The notes beneath the pieces were generated by a model, which was given only the letters and a program-made list of their open reading frames with translations, did no database searches and had not been told where the DNA came from. Of a stretch of DNA of 64,000 nt, positions 37,125 to 49,250 are shown piece after piece. The stretch spans positions 271,422 to 335,421 of the forward strand of contig NZ_PJRR01000012.1 in the NCBI RefSeq assembly GCF_002858865.1, in the 5' to 3' direction. The translations under genes and the position numbers were made by a program. Origin of the DNA: Caulobacter vibrioides. GTDB taxonomy: Bacteria > Pseudomonadota > Alphaproteobacteria > Caulobacterales > Caulobacteraceae. Each line of letters opens with the position of its first letter. The first letter of the stretch is position 1.

Positions 37125-38771
37125 ATGGCCATCGGCATCGCCGCCAACCGGCTTGAACTCCTGCAGATCGCCGACGCGGTCGCCCGTGAAAAGGGCATCG
37201 AGAAGGAAGTCGTCATCGAGGCCATCGAGGACGCCCTGCAGAAAGCCGCCCGCGCCCGCTACGGCGCCGAGCACGACATCCGCGTCAAGATCGACCCCAA
37301 GACGGGCGAGACGACCCAGAAGCGCGTGATCGAGGTCGTGTCCGACGACGCTGAACTGGAAGGCGAGATCGGCAAGATGCCCTTCTCGATCGCCAAGCGC
37401 ACCTGGCGCGACGCCGAGATCGGCAAGGTCTACGAAGAAGTCCTGCCGCCGTTCGAGATCGGTCGCGTCCAGACCCAGATGGCCCGTCAGGTCGTCATGC
37501 ATAAGGTCCGCGAGGCCGAGCGCGAGCGTCAGTACGACGAGTACAAGGATCGCGTCGGCGAGATCGTCAACGGCAGCGTCAAGCGCGTCGAGTACGGCAA
37601 CGTGATCGTGGATCTGGGCCGTGGCGAAGGCATCATGCGCCGCGACCAGTCGATCCCGCGCGAGAACTTCAATGTCGGCGATCGCATCCGCGCCTACATC
37701 TACGACGTCCGTCGCGAGACCAAGGGCCCGCAGATCATGCTGAGCCGCGCGCACGGCGGCTTCATGGCCAAGCTGTTCGCCCAGGAAGTGCCGGAAGTCT
37801 ATGACGGCGTCATCGAGATCCGCGCCGTCGCGCGTGACCCCGGTTCGCGCGCCAAGATGGCCGTCATCTCGAACGACGGCTCGATCGACCCGGTCGGCGC
37901 CTGCGTCGGTATGCGTGGTTCGCGCGTGCAGGCGGTCGTCGCCGAGCTGCAAGGCGAGAAGATCGACATCATCCAGTGGTCGGAAGACGAAGCCACCTTC
38001 ATCGTCAACGCCCTGGCCCCGGCTGAAGTCTCCAAGGTCGTCATGGACGAGGAAGACGAGCGCGTCGAAGTGGTGGTGCCGGACGAACAGCTTTCGCTGG
38101 CCATCGGCCGCCGCGGCCAGAACGTCCGTCTGGCCTCGCAGCTGACCGGCTGGCAGATCGACATCATGACCGAAAGCCAGGAGAGCGAGCGCCGTCAGCG
38201 CGAGTTCGCTGAGCGCACGGCCCTGTTCCAGGAAGCCCTGGACGTCGACGAGGTCATCGCCCAGCTGCTGGTCACCGAAGGCTTCGCCGCGGTGGAAGAC
38301 GTCGCCTATGTCGAGCCGCATGAAATCGCCTCGATCGAGGGCTTCGACGAAGAAACCGCCGAGGAGCTGCAAACCCGCGCTCGCGAGTTCCTCGAAAAGG
38401 AAGCCGCCGAGCTGGACGCCAAGCGCAAGGCCCTGGGCGTCGAAGACGAGCTGCTGACCATCGAGGGCGTGACCCTGGCCATGGCCGTGGCCCTGGGCGA
38501 AGGCGACGTGAAGTCGATCGAAGACCTCGCCGGTCTGGTGCCTGACGACATGCGCGGCTGGTTCGAGAACAAGGGCGGTGAGCGCGTGCGCGAGCCGGGC
38601 ATCCTGGAAAGCTTCAACCTGTCGCCCGAGGACGCCGAGGCGCTGATCATGCGCGCCCGTATCGCCATGGGCTGGGTCGAGGCGCCGCCGGAGCCCGAGC
38701 CGGAGCCGGAGTTCGAGGAAGAGTCCTCGGCCGAAGGCGACGTCGTCGCTGAAGCTGAAGAAGAGGCCTAA
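37125..38771 (+). CDS. nusA: Transcription termination/antitermination factor NusA
   Basis: A 548-residue RNA polymerase factor. The N-terminal domain (1-125) precedes an S1 domain (about 133-200: [20 protein letters not shown]) and two KH domains (about 230-345; [20 protein letters not shown] and [20 protein letters not shown]). Two helix-hairpin-helix repeats span about 360-510, and the tail after 520 is very acidic. It lies between rimP and ylxR. NusA autoregulates its operon leader in E. coli, relevant to the orphan terminator at 36466. Confidence 0.97.
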   Translation: MAIGIAANRLELLQIADAVAREKGIEKEVVIEAIEDALQKAARARYGAEHDIRVKIDPKTGETTQKRVIEVVSDDAELEGEIGKMPFSIAKRTWRDAEIGKVYEEVLPPFEIGRVQTQMARQVVMHKVREAERERQYDEYKDRVGEIVNGSVKRVEYGNVIVDLGRGEGIMRRDQSIPRENFNVGDRIRAYIYDVRRETKGPQIMLSRAHGGFMAKLFAQEVPEVYDGVIEIRAVARDPGSRAKMAVISNDGSIDPVGACVGMRGSRVQAVVAELQGEKIDIIQWSEDEATFIVNALAPAEVSKVVMDEEDERVEVVVPDEQLSLAIGRRGQNVRLASQLTGWQIDIMTESQESERRQREFAERTALFQEALDVDEVIAQLLVTEGFAAVEDVAYVEPHEIASIEGFDEETAEELQTRAREFLEKEAAELDAKRKALGVEDELLTIEGVTLAMAVALGEGDVKSIEDLAGLVPDDMRGWFENKGGERVREPGILESFNLSPEDAEALIMRARIAMGWVEAPPEPEPEPEFEEESSAEGDVVAEAEEEA

Positions 38772-38791
38772 GCCCTTCTGAGCGGTGTTTG

Positions 38792-38821
38792 ACGGCCTCG
38801 CGGAAACCTCCGCGGGGCCGT
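38792..38821. other. GC-rich hairpin between nusA and ylxR
   Basis: Arms acggcctcgcgg and ccgcggggccgt pair with one mismatch, but the following bases are tcgcg rather than a T-tract. It is more likely an RNA-processing or stability hairpin within the operon than a terminator. Confidence 0.4.
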
Positions 38822-38849
38822 TCGCGCTCCCAGAAGGTCCCACAGGATC

Positions 38850-39500
38850 ATGACCGAAACCGCTGCGCCCAAGACCCACGCCGAAGCCAATCGCCTGCGC
38901 AAGGACATCGTCCTGGGCGAAGCGACCGACGAGGCGCGCCTGATCCGCTTCGTGGCGGGTCCGGACGGGACGGTGGTTCCGGATCTGGCGCGAAAGCTGC
39001 CGGGACGCGGGATCTGGGTGGGAGCGGATCGGGACTCGATCACGACCGCCGCCAAGAAGGGCCTCTTCTCACGGGCCGCCAAGACCAAGCTGACCGCACC
39101 GGCGGACCTCGCCGACCAGGTCGAGGCGCTGCTGGCCCGCCGGGTCCTTGAGGGCCTGGGTCTTGCGCGCAAGGCCGGGAGCATTATTTCGGGCTTCGAG
39201 AAGGTGGTCGCCGCCCTGGGGACGGGCAAGGTGGCCTGGCTGATCGAGGCCTCGGACGGCGCCGAAGACGGTCGCCGAAAGGTTCTTTCCGCTGCGCGCA
39301 GGGCCGCCAACACGCCCCGCCTGCTGGGCGCCTTCAATTCCGACGAATTGGGTTTGGCCTTGGGCGGGGAGAATGTGATACACACAGCGCTTCTCGCAGG
39401 GCGCGGGATCGATCGCTGGGCACTGGATGTCGAGCGTCTGTCCGGTTTCCGCCCGCTTCTGCCTCCCGAATGGTCGGCGAACGGACGCGAGGACGACTAG
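38850..39500 (+). CDS. YlxR (DUF448)-L7Ae fusion RNA-binding protein
   Basis: A 216-residue protein. Residues 10-90 are the YlxR nucleic-acid-binding domain (ARLIRFVAGPDGTVVPDLAR, then KLPGRGIWVGADRD). Residues 98-190 are an L7Ae/L30e-like domain (GLARKAGSIISGFEKVVAAL). Gram-positive bacteria encode the two as separate genes (ylxR, ylxQ) between nusA and infB; alphaproteobacteria commonly fuse them, as here. Role in transcription or ribosome function not settled. Confidence 0.9.
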   Translation: MTETAAPKTHAEANRLRKDIVLGEATDEARLIRFVAGPDGTVVPDLARKLPGRGIWVGADRDSITTAAKKGLFSRAAKTKLTAPADLADQVEALLARRVLEGLGLARKAGSIISGFEKVVAALGTGKVAWLIEASDGAEDGRRKVLSAARRAANTPRLLGAFNSDELGLALGGENVIHTALLAGRGIDRWALDVERLSGFRPLLPPEWSANGREDD

Positions 39501-39577
39501 GGATTTTCGCCTTTGGCGGTTCCTGGGCACAGACGGCGGGCCTGTCCGCCCGGTCGGTTCGCCGGCCTTGGCAGGCG

Positions 39578-39628
39578 CTAGAGCTTTTCCCTCTCACCGG
39601 ACCGTCCGGTGGGATGGGAAAGCTCTAG
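39578..39628. repeat. Dispersed 'ctagagc' hairpin upstream of infB
   Basis: Arms ctagagcttttcc and ggaaagctctag pair, with an inner caccggac/gtccggtg stem. Same general design as the repeats at 19113-19155 and 19170-19217. It lies 150 bp before infB, inside the nusA-infB operon, and may shape mRNA processing between ylxR and infB. Confidence 0.7.
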
Positions 39629-39778
39629 AATCTTTGAGTGAGCCCAGGTGTTCGGCCGGGCTCGTGAGCGAAGGGTCGGGGAAACGGCTTCCTTATGGAG
39701 GTACGTCCGGGCCCCTTTCTCACATGGAACGAACGGTTTTTTAGCCGGGTACCGCCCGGCGGAAGTACAAGCGAGCGC

Positions 39779-42700
39779 ATGAGCGACGAGAACGAAAACG
39801 GCCGACCCGGCGGACGCACCCCGATGACCCTGAAGCCCCGCCAGGGCTCAGTGAGCGCTGGGGTCGTGAAGCAGAGCTTCAGCCACGGCCGGACCAAGAC
39901 GGTGGTGGTGGAAACCAAGCGGACGCGGACCCACGCGCCCGCGTCCGGCAATCTTGCCGCGCCGTCCTCGGCCGAGCGTCGCCATGGCGAAGCCCCTGCG
40001 CCGCGTCCGGCGCCGCCGCAAGGCGGCGGTGGCGGTTCGGCCGGCGGTCTGTCGCAGGAAGAACTGCGCGCCCGTCAGCGCGTCGTCGACGCCGCGCGTG
40101 AAGCTCAAGCCCGCCAGGTGGCCGAACAGGCCGCCGCCGAGGCCCGTGCTCGCGCCGCTCAGGAAGCTGCTCAGCGTGAAGCCGCGGCCAAGGCCGCAGC
40201 CGAACGCGCCGCCGCCGCGCCGCCGCCACCCGTCGCGCAAGCGCCGGCAGCGCCGGCTCCGGCAGCGCCCGTGACGCCGCCGCCGGCCGCTCCGCAGGCG
40301 CCGCGTCCCGTCGCTCAGGCCCCGGTCGCGCCGTCTGCGCCGCGCCAGGACGCCCCCCGTCAGGACACGCGCGCCGCGGCCCCCGGCCAGACTCGCACCT
40401 ACGAGCCGAGCCGCGACCGCCGCGACGATCGTCCGAGCACGACGACCTATCGCCCGGCCCCGCAAGGCGACCGTCCGTTCAATCAACGCGCCCCGCGTCC
40501 CGACGCCAACGCCAACTTCGGTCAACGGGCTCCCCGTCCGGAAGGCGATCGTCCGCGCGGTCCGCGTCCCGACGGCGACCGTCCGCAAGGCGATCGCGGC
40601 GGCTATCGTGGCGATCGCCCGCAGGGTGACCGTCCGCAAGGCGACCGCCCGCAACAGACCGTGCGTTACTCGGCCCTGGCTCCGCGCCCGGCGCCCGGCG
40701 CCCGTGGTCCTGGCGGCCCGCCGCGCGGTCCGCGTCCCGGCGTTCCCGCCGCGGCTCCGGCCACCCCGGAAATCCAGCGCGCCACCCGTTCCGCGCCCCG
40801 CCCCGGCGGCGGCGCCATGGATCGCCGTCCGGACGAGGATGATGATCGTCGCAAGAACGCCGCGCCGAACAAGGCCGTCTCCCGTGTCAAGGGCGCGCCG
40901 CAGCGCCGCGAAGGCCGCCTGACCATCCAGGCCGTGGCCGGTGACGGGGATTCCGCTGACCGGATGCGCTCGCTCGCCTCGGTTCGCCGGGCCCGTGAAC
41001 GCGAAAAGGAAAAGCGTCGCGGTGGCGCGGTCGAACAGGCCCGCGTGGCCCGTGAAGTCGTCATCCCCGACGTCATCACTGTTCAAGAGCTGTCCAACCG
41101 GATGGCCGTGCGCGGCGTCGACATCATCAAGTTCCTGATGCGTCAGGGCGTGATGCTGAAGATCAACGACGTCATCGACAACGACACCGCCGAACTGGTG
41201 GCCACCGAATTTGGTCACACCGTCAAGCGCGTGTCGGAAGCCGACGTTGAAGAAGGCTTCATCGGCGCCGACGATCACGACGAGCACATGGATCTGCGGC
41301 CCCCGGTCGTCACGATCATGGGTCACGTCGACCACGGCAAGACCAGCCTGCTCGACGCCCTGCGCTCCACCGACGTGGCGGCGGGCGAAGCCGGCGGCAT
41401 CACCCAGCACATCGGCGCCTATCAGGTTCGCCTGAAGGACGGCCAGCGCGTGACGTTCCTCGACACGCCCGGCCACGCCGCGTTCTCGTCGATGCGCGCC
41501 CGCGGCGCCAACATCACCGATATCGTGGTGCTGGTCGTGGCCGGCGACGACGGCGTGATGCCCCAGACGATCGAGGCGATCAAACACGCCAAGGCCGCCG
41601 AGGTGCCGATCATCGTCGCCGTCAACAAGATGGATAAGCCCGGCTCGGATCCGACCCGCGTGGTCAACGAGCTGCTGCAGCACGAGATCGTCGTCGAAAG
41701 CCTGGGTGGCGACACCCAGCTGATCGAGGTTTCGGCCAAGGCCCGCACGGGCCTGGACAACCTGCTGGAAGCCATCCTGCTGCAAGCCGAAGTGCTGGAC
41801 CTGAAGGCCAACCCCGACCGCAGCGCCGACGGCGTGGTGATCGAGGCCAAGCTCGACAAGGGTCGCGGCGCCGTCTCGACGGTGCTGGTCAACCGCGGCA
41901 CGCTGAAGCGCGGCGACATCGTCGTGGCCGGCAGCCAGTGGGGCAAGGTCCGCGCGCTCCTGAACGAGCGCAACGAGCAACTGCAAGAAGCGGGCCCGGC
42001 CACCCCGGTCGAGATCCTCGGCCTGGACGGCGTGCCCTCGCCGGGCGACGCGTTCGCCGTCGTCGAGAACGAAGCCCGCGCCCGCGAGCTGACCGAGTAC
42101 CGCATCCGCCTGAAGCGTGAGAAGTCGATGGCCCCGGTGGGCGCCGGCGCTTCGATGGCCGACATGATGGCCAAGCTGCAGGACAAGAAGCTGAAAGAGC
42201 TGCCGCTGGTCATCAAGGCCGACGTGCAGGGTTCGGCCGAAGCGATCATCGGTTCGCTGGACAAGATGGCCACCGACGAGGTCCGCGCGCGGATCATCCT
42301 GTCGGGCGCCGGCGCGATCAGCGAAAGCGATGTCATGCTGGCCAAGGGCGCCGGCGCGCCGGTCATCGGCTTCAACGTCCGCGCCTCGGCGCAGGCGCGG
42401 GCCCTGGCCGAACGCGAAGGGGTCGAGATCCGCTACTACGCGATCATCTACGACCTGCTGGACGACATCAAAGGCGTGCTCTCGGGCATGCTGGCCCCGA
42501 TCCAGCGCGAAACCTTCCTCGGCAACGCCGAGGTCCTGCAGGCCTTCGACATCTCGAAGATCGGCAAGGTCGCCGGCTGTAAGGTCACCGAAGGCGTGGT
42601 CCGCAAGGGCGCCAAGGTCCGGATCATCCGTCAGGACATCGTCGTTCTGGAACTGGGCACCCTGCAGACGCTCAAGCGCTTCAAGGACGAGGTCAACGAA

Positions 42701-42811
42701 GTCCCCGTCGGTCAGGAGTGCGGCATGATGTTCGCGGGCTTCCAGGACATCAAGGTCGGCGACACGATCGAGTGCTTCACCGTCGAAGAGATCAAGCGCC
42801 AGCTCGACTAA
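39779..42811 (+). CDS. infB: Translation initiation factor IF-2
   Basis: IF-2 is the GTPase that brings fMet-tRNA to the 30S subunit. The ATG at 39779 gives 1010 residues, long for IF-2. The first roughly 430 residues are low-complexity: an Ala/Arg/Glu coiled coil, a Pro/Ala stretch and Gly/Asp/Arg/Pro repeats (GDRPQ units). The conserved core starts at about 435 with the IF2_N fold. The GTPase motifs are [20 protein letters not shown] (G1), DTPGH (G3) and NKMDKPG (G4). Beta-barrel domains and the C-terminal fMet-binding domain are complete. Upstream in-frame codons from 39695 look non-coding. Confidence 0.96.
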   Translation: MSDENENGRPGGRTPMTLKPRQGSVSAGVVKQSFSHGRTKTVVVETKRTRTHAPASGNLAAPSSAERRHGEAPAPRPAPPQGGGGGSAGGLSQEELRARQRVVDAAREAQARQVAEQAAAEARARAAQEAAQREAAAKAAAERAAAAPPPPVAQAPAAPAPAAPVTPPPAAPQAPRPVAQAPVAPSAPRQDAPRQDTRAAAPGQTRTYEPSRDRRDDRPSTTTYRPAPQGDRPFNQRAPRPDANANFGQRAPRPEGDRPRGPRPDGDRPQGDRGGYRGDRPQGDRPQGDRPQQTVRYSALAPRPAPGARGPGGPPRGPRPGVPAAAPATPEIQRATRSAPRPGGGAMDRRPDEDDDRRKNAAPNKAVSRVKGAPQRREGRLTIQAVAGDGDSADRMRSLASVRRAREREKEKRRGGAVEQARVAREVVIPDVITVQELSNRMAVRGVDIIKFLMRQGVMLKINDVIDNDTAELVATEFGHTVKRVSEADVEEGFIGADDHDEHMDLRPPVVTIMGHVDHGKTSLLDALRSTDVAAGEAGGITQHIGAYQVRLKDGQRVTFLDTPGHAAFSSMRARGANITDIVVLVVAGDDGVMPQTIEAIKHAKAAEVPIIVAVNKMDKPGSDPTRVVNELLQHEIVVESLGGDTQLIEVSAKARTGLDNLLEAILLQAEVLDLKANPDRSADGVVIEAKLDKGRGAVSTVLVNRGTLKRGDIVVAGSQWGKVRALLNERNEQLQEAGPATPVEILGLDGVPSPGDAFAVVENEARARELTEYRIRLKREKSMAPVGAGASMADMMAKLQDKKLKELPLVIKADVQGSAEAIIGSLDKMATDEVRARIILSGAGAISESDVMLAKGAGAPVIGFNVRASAQARALAEREGVEIRYYAIIYDLLDDIKGVLSGMLAPIQRETFLGNAEVLQAFDISKIGKVAGCKVTEGVVRKGAKVRIIRQDIVVLELGTLQTLKRFKDEVNEVPVGQECGMMFAGFQDIKVGDTIECFTVEEIKRQLD

Positions 42812-42834
42812 GAGCGACGCAGGATCTGAAAATC

Positions 42835-42866
42835 AGGGCGCGGGTCGAAAGGCCTGCGCCCTTTTT
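42835..42866 (+). terminator. Intrinsic terminator after infB
   Basis: Stem agggcgcggg / cctgcgccct (one mismatch) is followed directly by ttttt. It lies 23 bp after the infB stop codon and separates infB from the lipoprotein gene at 42921. Confidence 0.8.
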
Positions 42867-42920
42867 CGTTGCTGAAAACCGAGACTGGAAATCGCCCCAA
42901 TCTCTGGCTACGCCTTGAGG

Positions 42921-43433
42921 ATGCGCCTGAAAGCCCTTCTCGCCCTGACCGCTGTCGCTGCGTCCTTGAGCGCCTGTGCGACCGTCAACCGCATCGACGC
43001 CGGCGGCGATGTGCACGACCTCCTAGTCGCCATCCGCGACAATGACCGTGCCGCGTTCGACGCGCACGTCGATCGTCGCGCTCTGAAGGGTCAGATCGAG
43101 GCGCGACTGATGGCGGAAGCTCGTCAGCGCGCAGGCCAGAACGACGGCGTCATCGCCCTTGCCGCCATCGCCGCCGGTCCGCTGGCCAACGCGGCCGGCG
43201 AGGCGCTGATCCGTCCCGAAACGTTCCGCGCGGCGGCCAACTACTATGGTTACACGCCCGATCGCCCGATCCCGGGTCGCGTGGCGATCGCTGCAGCTTT
43301 GCGGCCGACCGGCGATGGCCGCGTCTGCGCCGCGCGCAAGGATGGTCCCTGCCTGATGACTTTCACCCGCGAGGGTGATCGCTGGCGGCTGTCGGGCTTC
43401 GACGCCTCGGCGGCCAATCTCCGCGGCAAGTGA
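42921..43433 (+). CDS. DUF2939-like putative lipoprotein
   Basis: MRLKALLALTAVAASLSACA is a lipoprotein signal with lipobox LSAC (Cys near residue 19). The mature domain resembles DUF2939: DVHDLLVAIRDNDRAAFDAH, then VDRRALKGQIEARLMAEA and a C-terminal FTREGDRWRLSGFD. Function unknown. TTG at 42915 would add two residues. Its stop codon overlaps the next start, so the two are co-translated. Confidence 0.78.
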   Translation: MRLKALLALTAVAASLSACATVNRIDAGGDVHDLLVAIRDNDRAAFDAHVDRRALKGQIEARLMAEARQRAGQNDGVIALAAIAAGPLANAAGEALIRPETFRAAANYYGYTPDRPIPGRVAIAAALRPTGDGRVCAARKDGPCLMTFTREGDRWRLSGFDASAANLRGK

Positions 43434-44008
43434 TGCGTCGATCGATCGTCCGCAGCGCGGTCCTCGCGGTGGCGATGATCGGCGCCACGTCCTCCACCGC
43501 CCACGCCGAGACGCGGATGTTCTCGTACGATCCGATCTCGGCCGACGCCAAGCGGCTGACCGGCGCGGGCGTCACCATCCTGTTCAAGGATGGCCTGCTG
43601 GGCGCCAGCCGGCCGCTCAAGGTGCTGGCCACCGGCGTGCCAGCCCAGGCGATGCTGAAACCCGCGCGATCAAAAGACATTGGCCCCGGGGGCCTCTCGG
43701 CGATCACCGGCGTCGACGCCAACGCCGCCCTCTACGCGGTCGACACCTCGGCGGCGCAGGGCAAGATCTATCTGCGCGCCTTCTGCCCGGGCTCGACGCG
43801 GCTGTGGCTGTCGTTCAGCCCCATCGCCGTACGCCGCGACCTGCGGATCCAGGCCTTCGGCGATGATCCCAAAGCGTCGGGTCAGGCGCGCCTGTGCGGA
43901 ACGCTCGACTTCTCCTATCGCGGCGAATGGCGGCTGCCGGACAACCGCACCCCCGATCCGATGTCGGACTGGACCGATAATCCTCAGCGTCCGGACGTCT
44001 CGAACTAG
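43433..44008 (+). CDS. Secreted hypothetical protein (191 aa)
   Basis: The N-terminus MRRSIVRSAVLAVAMIGATS with STAHAE nearby is a Sec signal peptide, cleaved around residue 24. The mature part is mainly beta with two conserved-looking Cys (FCPGSTR and RLCGTLDF) that could pair. I do not recognise a family. The ATG overlaps the preceding stop by one base; the GTG one codon earlier is possible. With the DUF2939 gene it forms an envelope-protein pair inserted between infB and rbfA. Confidence 0.72.
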   Translation: MRRSIVRSAVLAVAMIGATSSTAHAETRMFSYDPISADAKRLTGAGVTILFKDGLLGASRPLKVLATGVPAQAMLKPARSKDIGPGGLSAITGVDANAALYAVDTSAAQGKIYLRAFCPGSTRLWLSFSPIAVRRDLRIQAFGDDPKASGQARLCGTLDFSYRGEWRLPDNRTPDPMSDWTDNPQRPDVSN

Positions 44009-44067
44009 ATCTCTCGCCAGCCGCGCGGGCAGGGTCTAGCCTCGGCGGAAAAGCGGAGGGGGACGAG

Positions 44068-44856
44068 ATGGCTGATGACAAGGTGCTGGTGGGCTTTGAG
44101 CGCTTCGACTTCGACGACGGCCGCTGGTCCCGCGAGGTCTACAAGATCGGCTCAGGCCCTGCGGTCATTGTCATCCACGAAGTTCCCGGCCTGCATCCCG
44201 GTGTCCTGGCCTTCGCCCGCGACCTGGCGCAGGCGGGCCTGACCGCCTATTGCCCGAGCCTGTTCGGCAAGCCGGGCAAGAAGGTCTCTCGCGGCTATGC
44301 GATCGGCGAGATCCTCAAGAACATCTGCGTGCGCCGCGAATTCAGTGTCTGGAAGGACGGCCGCTCAAGCCCGATCGTCGACTGGCTGCGCGCCCTGGCC
44401 CGCCAGGTCCACGCCGAATGCGGCGGCAGGGGCGTCGGCGCGGTCGGCATGTGCTTCACGGGCGGCTTTGCGCTCGCGATGATGACCGAGCCCTCGGTCG
44501 TGGCGCCGGTGCTGTCCCAGCCCTCGCTGCCGTTCAAGGACCGGGGCGGCCTGGACTGTTCAGCGTCGGAGATCGCCTGCGCCAAGAAGCGGTTCCAGGA
44601 CGAGAACCTGTCGCTGATCGCCATGCGCTTCACCTCTGACAAGCTGGTGCCCGACGCCCGCATCGCCCGCCTGAAGGCCGAGTTCGGCGACAAGGTCGAG
44701 GTGGTGGAACTGGCCGACGCGGACGCCGCGCCGGGCCAGCCGATGGCCCCCCACTCTGTGCTGACTCTGCACCTGCATCGCTCGGTCCCGACCAGCGGCA
44801 GCATGAGGGCGCGCGACAAGGTGATCGCGTTCTTCAAGGAGAGGACGGGGGGTTAG
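44068..44856 (+). CDS. Dienelactone-hydrolase-family alpha/beta hydrolase
   Basis: A 262-residue cytoplasmic hydrolase. IVIHEVPGLHPGVLAFARDL precedes the nucleophile elbow VGMCFTGGFALAM, with Cys as in dienelactone hydrolase. The likely Asp is in RFTSDKLVPDARI and the His in APHSVLTLHLH. The substrate is unknown; there are no catechol-pathway genes nearby. A GGAGGGGGACGAG ribosome-binding site precedes the ATG. Confidence 0.85.
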   Translation: MADDKVLVGFERFDFDDGRWSREVYKIGSGPAVIVIHEVPGLHPGVLAFARDLAQAGLTAYCPSLFGKPGKKVSRGYAIGEILKNICVRREFSVWKDGRSSPIVDWLRALARQVHAECGGRGVGAVGMCFTGGFALAMMTEPSVVAPVLSQPSLPFKDRGGLDCSASEIACAKKRFQDENLSLIAMRFTSDKLVPDARIARLKAEFGDKVEVVELADADAAPGQPMAPHSVLTLHLHRSVPTSGSMRARDKVIAFFKERTGG

Positions 44857-44956
44857 GCTGGACTTTCGGGCGCTACGCGCCTAGACACCGCGCCTTCCGA
44901 TTTTCCCCGCGCACCGGCGTTCGATCCGCCGGCCGGGCCGCAAGGATCTCCGCGCC

Positions 44957-45406
44957 ATGAAGCGCCAATCTGACCCCAAGAAGGGCGCCCTGACGGGCCC
45001 CTCGCAACGCCAGCTCCGCGCCGGCGAACTGATCCGCCACGCCCTGGTCGAGATCCTCCGCGAGGAGGAGCTGCAGGACGAGGCGCTGCACAACATCTCG
45101 GTCACCGTCTCCGAGGTCCGGATGAGCCCGGACCTGAAGCACGCCATCTGCTTTGTCGAGCCGCTGGGCGCGGGCCTGACCGGCCAGGATACGACGGACA
45201 TCATCAAGGGCCTGAACCGGGTCTCCAAGTTCCTGCGCGGGCGGCTGGGCCGCAGCATCGACATGAAGTTCACGCCGGACCTGAAGTTCATCCACGACGA
45301 GAGCTTCGGCACGGCCGCCTATATGGACAAGCTGTTCCTGGATCCGCGCGTCCAGCAGGACACGCGCCGCCTGTCCGACGTGGTCGACGACGAAGACGAG
45401 GCCTGA
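44957..45406 (+). CDS. rbfA: Ribosome-binding factor A
   Basis: A 149-residue KH-type 30S maturation factor. Features are [40 protein letters not shown], then [20 protein letters not shown] and FIHDESF. The C-terminus is acidic. truB begins two bases after its stop, giving the standard rbfA-truB order. Confidence 0.95.
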   Translation: MKRQSDPKKGALTGPSQRQLRAGELIRHALVEILREEELQDEALHNISVTVSEVRMSPDLKHAICFVEPLGAGLTGQDTTDIIKGLNRVSKFLRGRLGRSIDMKFTPDLKFIHDESFGTAAYMDKLFLDPRVQQDTRRLSDVVDDEDEA

Positions 45407-45408
45407 GC

Positions 45409-46341
45409 ATGGCCCGCCGCAAGAAGGGCGACGCCGTCTCGGGCTGGCTGTGCCTGGACAAGCCCTATGACCTGACCTCGACCACGGCCGTCTCCCGCGT
45501 GCGCCGCGCGTTCAACGCCCAGAAGGGCGGCCACGCCGGCACGCTGGACCCGCTGGCCACCGGCATCCTGCCGATCGCGCTGGGCGAAGCGACCAAGACC
45601 GTTCCGTTCCTGATGGACGCCGACAAGGCCTATCGCTTCACCATCGCCTGGGGCCGCGACACAACGACGCTGGACCGCGAGGGCGAGACCACGGGGACCT
45701 CTGACGTGCGCCCCACCCGAGAGCAAGTCGAGGCGGCGCTGCCCGCCTTCATCGGCGAGGTCGATCAGATTCCGCCGAACTTCTCGGCCATCAAGGTCGA
45801 CGGCGAGCGGGCCTATGACCTGGCGCGCGACGGCGTGGAGTTCGAGCTGCCGACCCGCAAGGTCAGCATTTTCGACCTCAAGGTGGTCGACCAGCCGGAC
45901 GCCGACCATGTGACGCTCACGATGGAATGCGGCAAGGGCACCTATGTCCGCGCCGTGGTCCGGGACCTGGCCAAGGCGCTGGGAACCTGCGGTCACGTGG
46001 CCGACCTGCGCCGCACCCGGGTGGGCGGCTTCTCCGAGGCCTCGGCGATAGCGCTGGAAACTCTGGAGAATTTGAGCTATGAGGCCCGGCTGTCGGAGGC
46101 ATTGCTTCCGGTCGAGACCGCGCTGGACGACATCCCGGCGTTGGCCGTGACCGATGAAGACGCCTTCCGGCTTGCACAGGGACGCGCCATCGTCCTGCTT
46201 CCGCGTCAGGTGGAAACGTTGAAAGCCGAGCTTCCGCCCGGCGATCGCACCGTTTCAGCCATGTCCGGCGACAGGTTGGTGGCCCTGTGCGAGATGCGCG
46301 CTGGGAAGCTCAATCCCGTGCGGGTCTTCCAACTCACCTGA
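45409..46341 (+). CDS. truB: tRNA pseudouridine-55 synthase
   Basis: TruB forms pseudouridine 55 in the T loop of tRNAs. The 310 residues contain [20 protein letters not shown] and the catalytic loop [20 protein letters not shown] with the invariant Asp. [20 protein letters not shown] and a C-terminal PUA-like domain follow ([12 protein letters not shown]). It sits between rbfA and rpsO, as in many proteobacteria. Confidence 0.96.
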
Positions 46342-46355
46342 GCGGAGACAACCCG

Positions 46356-46625
46356 ATGTCGATCACTCTCGAGCGCAAGGCCGCTCTTATCGCCGAACAC
46401 GCCCGTAGCACGGGTGACACCGGCAGCGCCGAAGTCCAGGTCGCGATCCTCTCCGAGCGTATCGCCAACCTGACCGAGCACTTCAAGACGCACAAGAAGG
46501 ACAACCACAGCCGTCGTGGCCTGCTGAAGCTGGTTTCCCAGCGTCGCCGGCTTCTCGACCACCTGAAGAAGTCCGACGCCGCTCGCTACCAGTCCCTGAT
46601 CGAAAAGCTGGGCCTGCGTCGCTAA
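46356..46625 (+). CDS. rpsO: 30S ribosomal protein S15
   Basis: An 89-residue primary 16S rRNA-binding protein, full length. Family features are [20 protein letters not shown], then [20 protein letters not shown] and [20 protein letters not shown]. The ATG at 46356 follows CGGAGA. rpsO-pnp adjacency is classical, and the hairpin just downstream may be involved in transcript processing. Confidence 0.97.
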
Positions 46626-46633
46626 GGCATCAA

Positions 46634-46666
46634 GATCCGCCGCCCCGCTCAGGCAGGGCGGCGGAT
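46634..46666 (+). terminator. Strong hairpin after rpsO (possible terminator or pnp leader processing site)
   Basis: Stem gatccgccgccc / gggcggcggatc (12 bp, perfect) with a short loop lies 9 bp after the rpsO stop. The following bases are gcgtattt, so termination would be weak. In E. coli a hairpin between rpsO and pnp is cut by RNase III for pnp autoregulation; a similar role here is inference. Confidence 0.55.
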
Positions 46667-46873
46667 CGCGTATTTGGGGCCCGGCGGCCGAGACAGGCCG
46701 GACGTCAGGCCTCCTGCGGATAGCTCGTTCAACCGGGTCATCCGACTGTCCGAGGGTTCACGTCCTCAAACCCGCCTGTCACACTGGATGAGGATCATCG
46801 GGCCGGCTTCCGTTAGCCGTCCGCCCCTGTCCGCCCCGACGGGAATCCGCCCGCGGGAACCGAAAGAAGAAAA
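46667..46873. other. pnp leader region
   Basis: About 200 bases of untranslated leader with no convincing ORF. A GAAAGAAGAAAA purine run just before the pnp ATG supplies the ribosome-binding site. The upstream part is less GC-biased in pattern than flanking coding DNA. It may contain a separate pnp promoter. Confidence 0.4.
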
Positions 46874-49012
<2,139 letters not shown>

Positions 49013-49045
49013 GCCACTTCCGCTTCCATTCCGGACGCAATCAGG

Positions 49046-49075
49046 CGGGCGGCTCCGAAAGGGGCCGCCCGTTTT
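49046..49075 (+). terminator. Intrinsic terminator after pnp
   Basis: Stem cgggcggc / gccgcccg with a tccgaaaggg loop is followed by ttttgcgttt. It lies 33 bp after the pnp stop codon and ends the rpsO-pnp transcript. Confidence 0.85.
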
Positions 49076-49098
49076 GCGTTTGGGGGGGTGAAGCGCCG

Positions 49099-49204
49099 TG
49101 CGTCCTTCGAGGCCCGCTGCGCGGGCGCCTCAGGATGAGGAACTCTTTTGCTCTGAATACCTCATCCTGAGGTGCGCGCTCCTGAGCGCGCCTCGAAGGA
49201 CGCA
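49099..49204. repeat. Long inverted repeat 'tgcgtccttcgaggc...gcctcgaaggacgca'
   Basis: Outer arms tgcgtccttcgagg / cctcgaaggacgca are perfect. Inner arms cctcaggatgagg / cctcatcctgagg also pair, separated by GC-rich side hairpins (cccgctgcgcggg; gcgcgctcctgagcgcgc). The central loop (aactcttttgctctgaatac) is AT-richer. This is the layout of a dispersed alphaproteobacterial intergenic repeat; only one copy is in the window. Confidence 0.75.
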
Positions 49205-49250
49205 GGGTCGTTGGGGGCAGAGGCGGCGCTGAAGAGCGAGCCTTGAGACG

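Noticed and set aside
39695..39778. N-terminal extension of infB from an upstream in-frame ATG
   Set aside because: The residues ([16 protein letters not shown]) do not resemble the IF-2 N-terminus, and 39779 gives the expected [10 protein letters not shown] start.
49100..49200. CRISPR array
   Set aside because: The repeats in the window are single inverted pairs, not regularly spaced direct repeats with spacers, and no cas genes are present.
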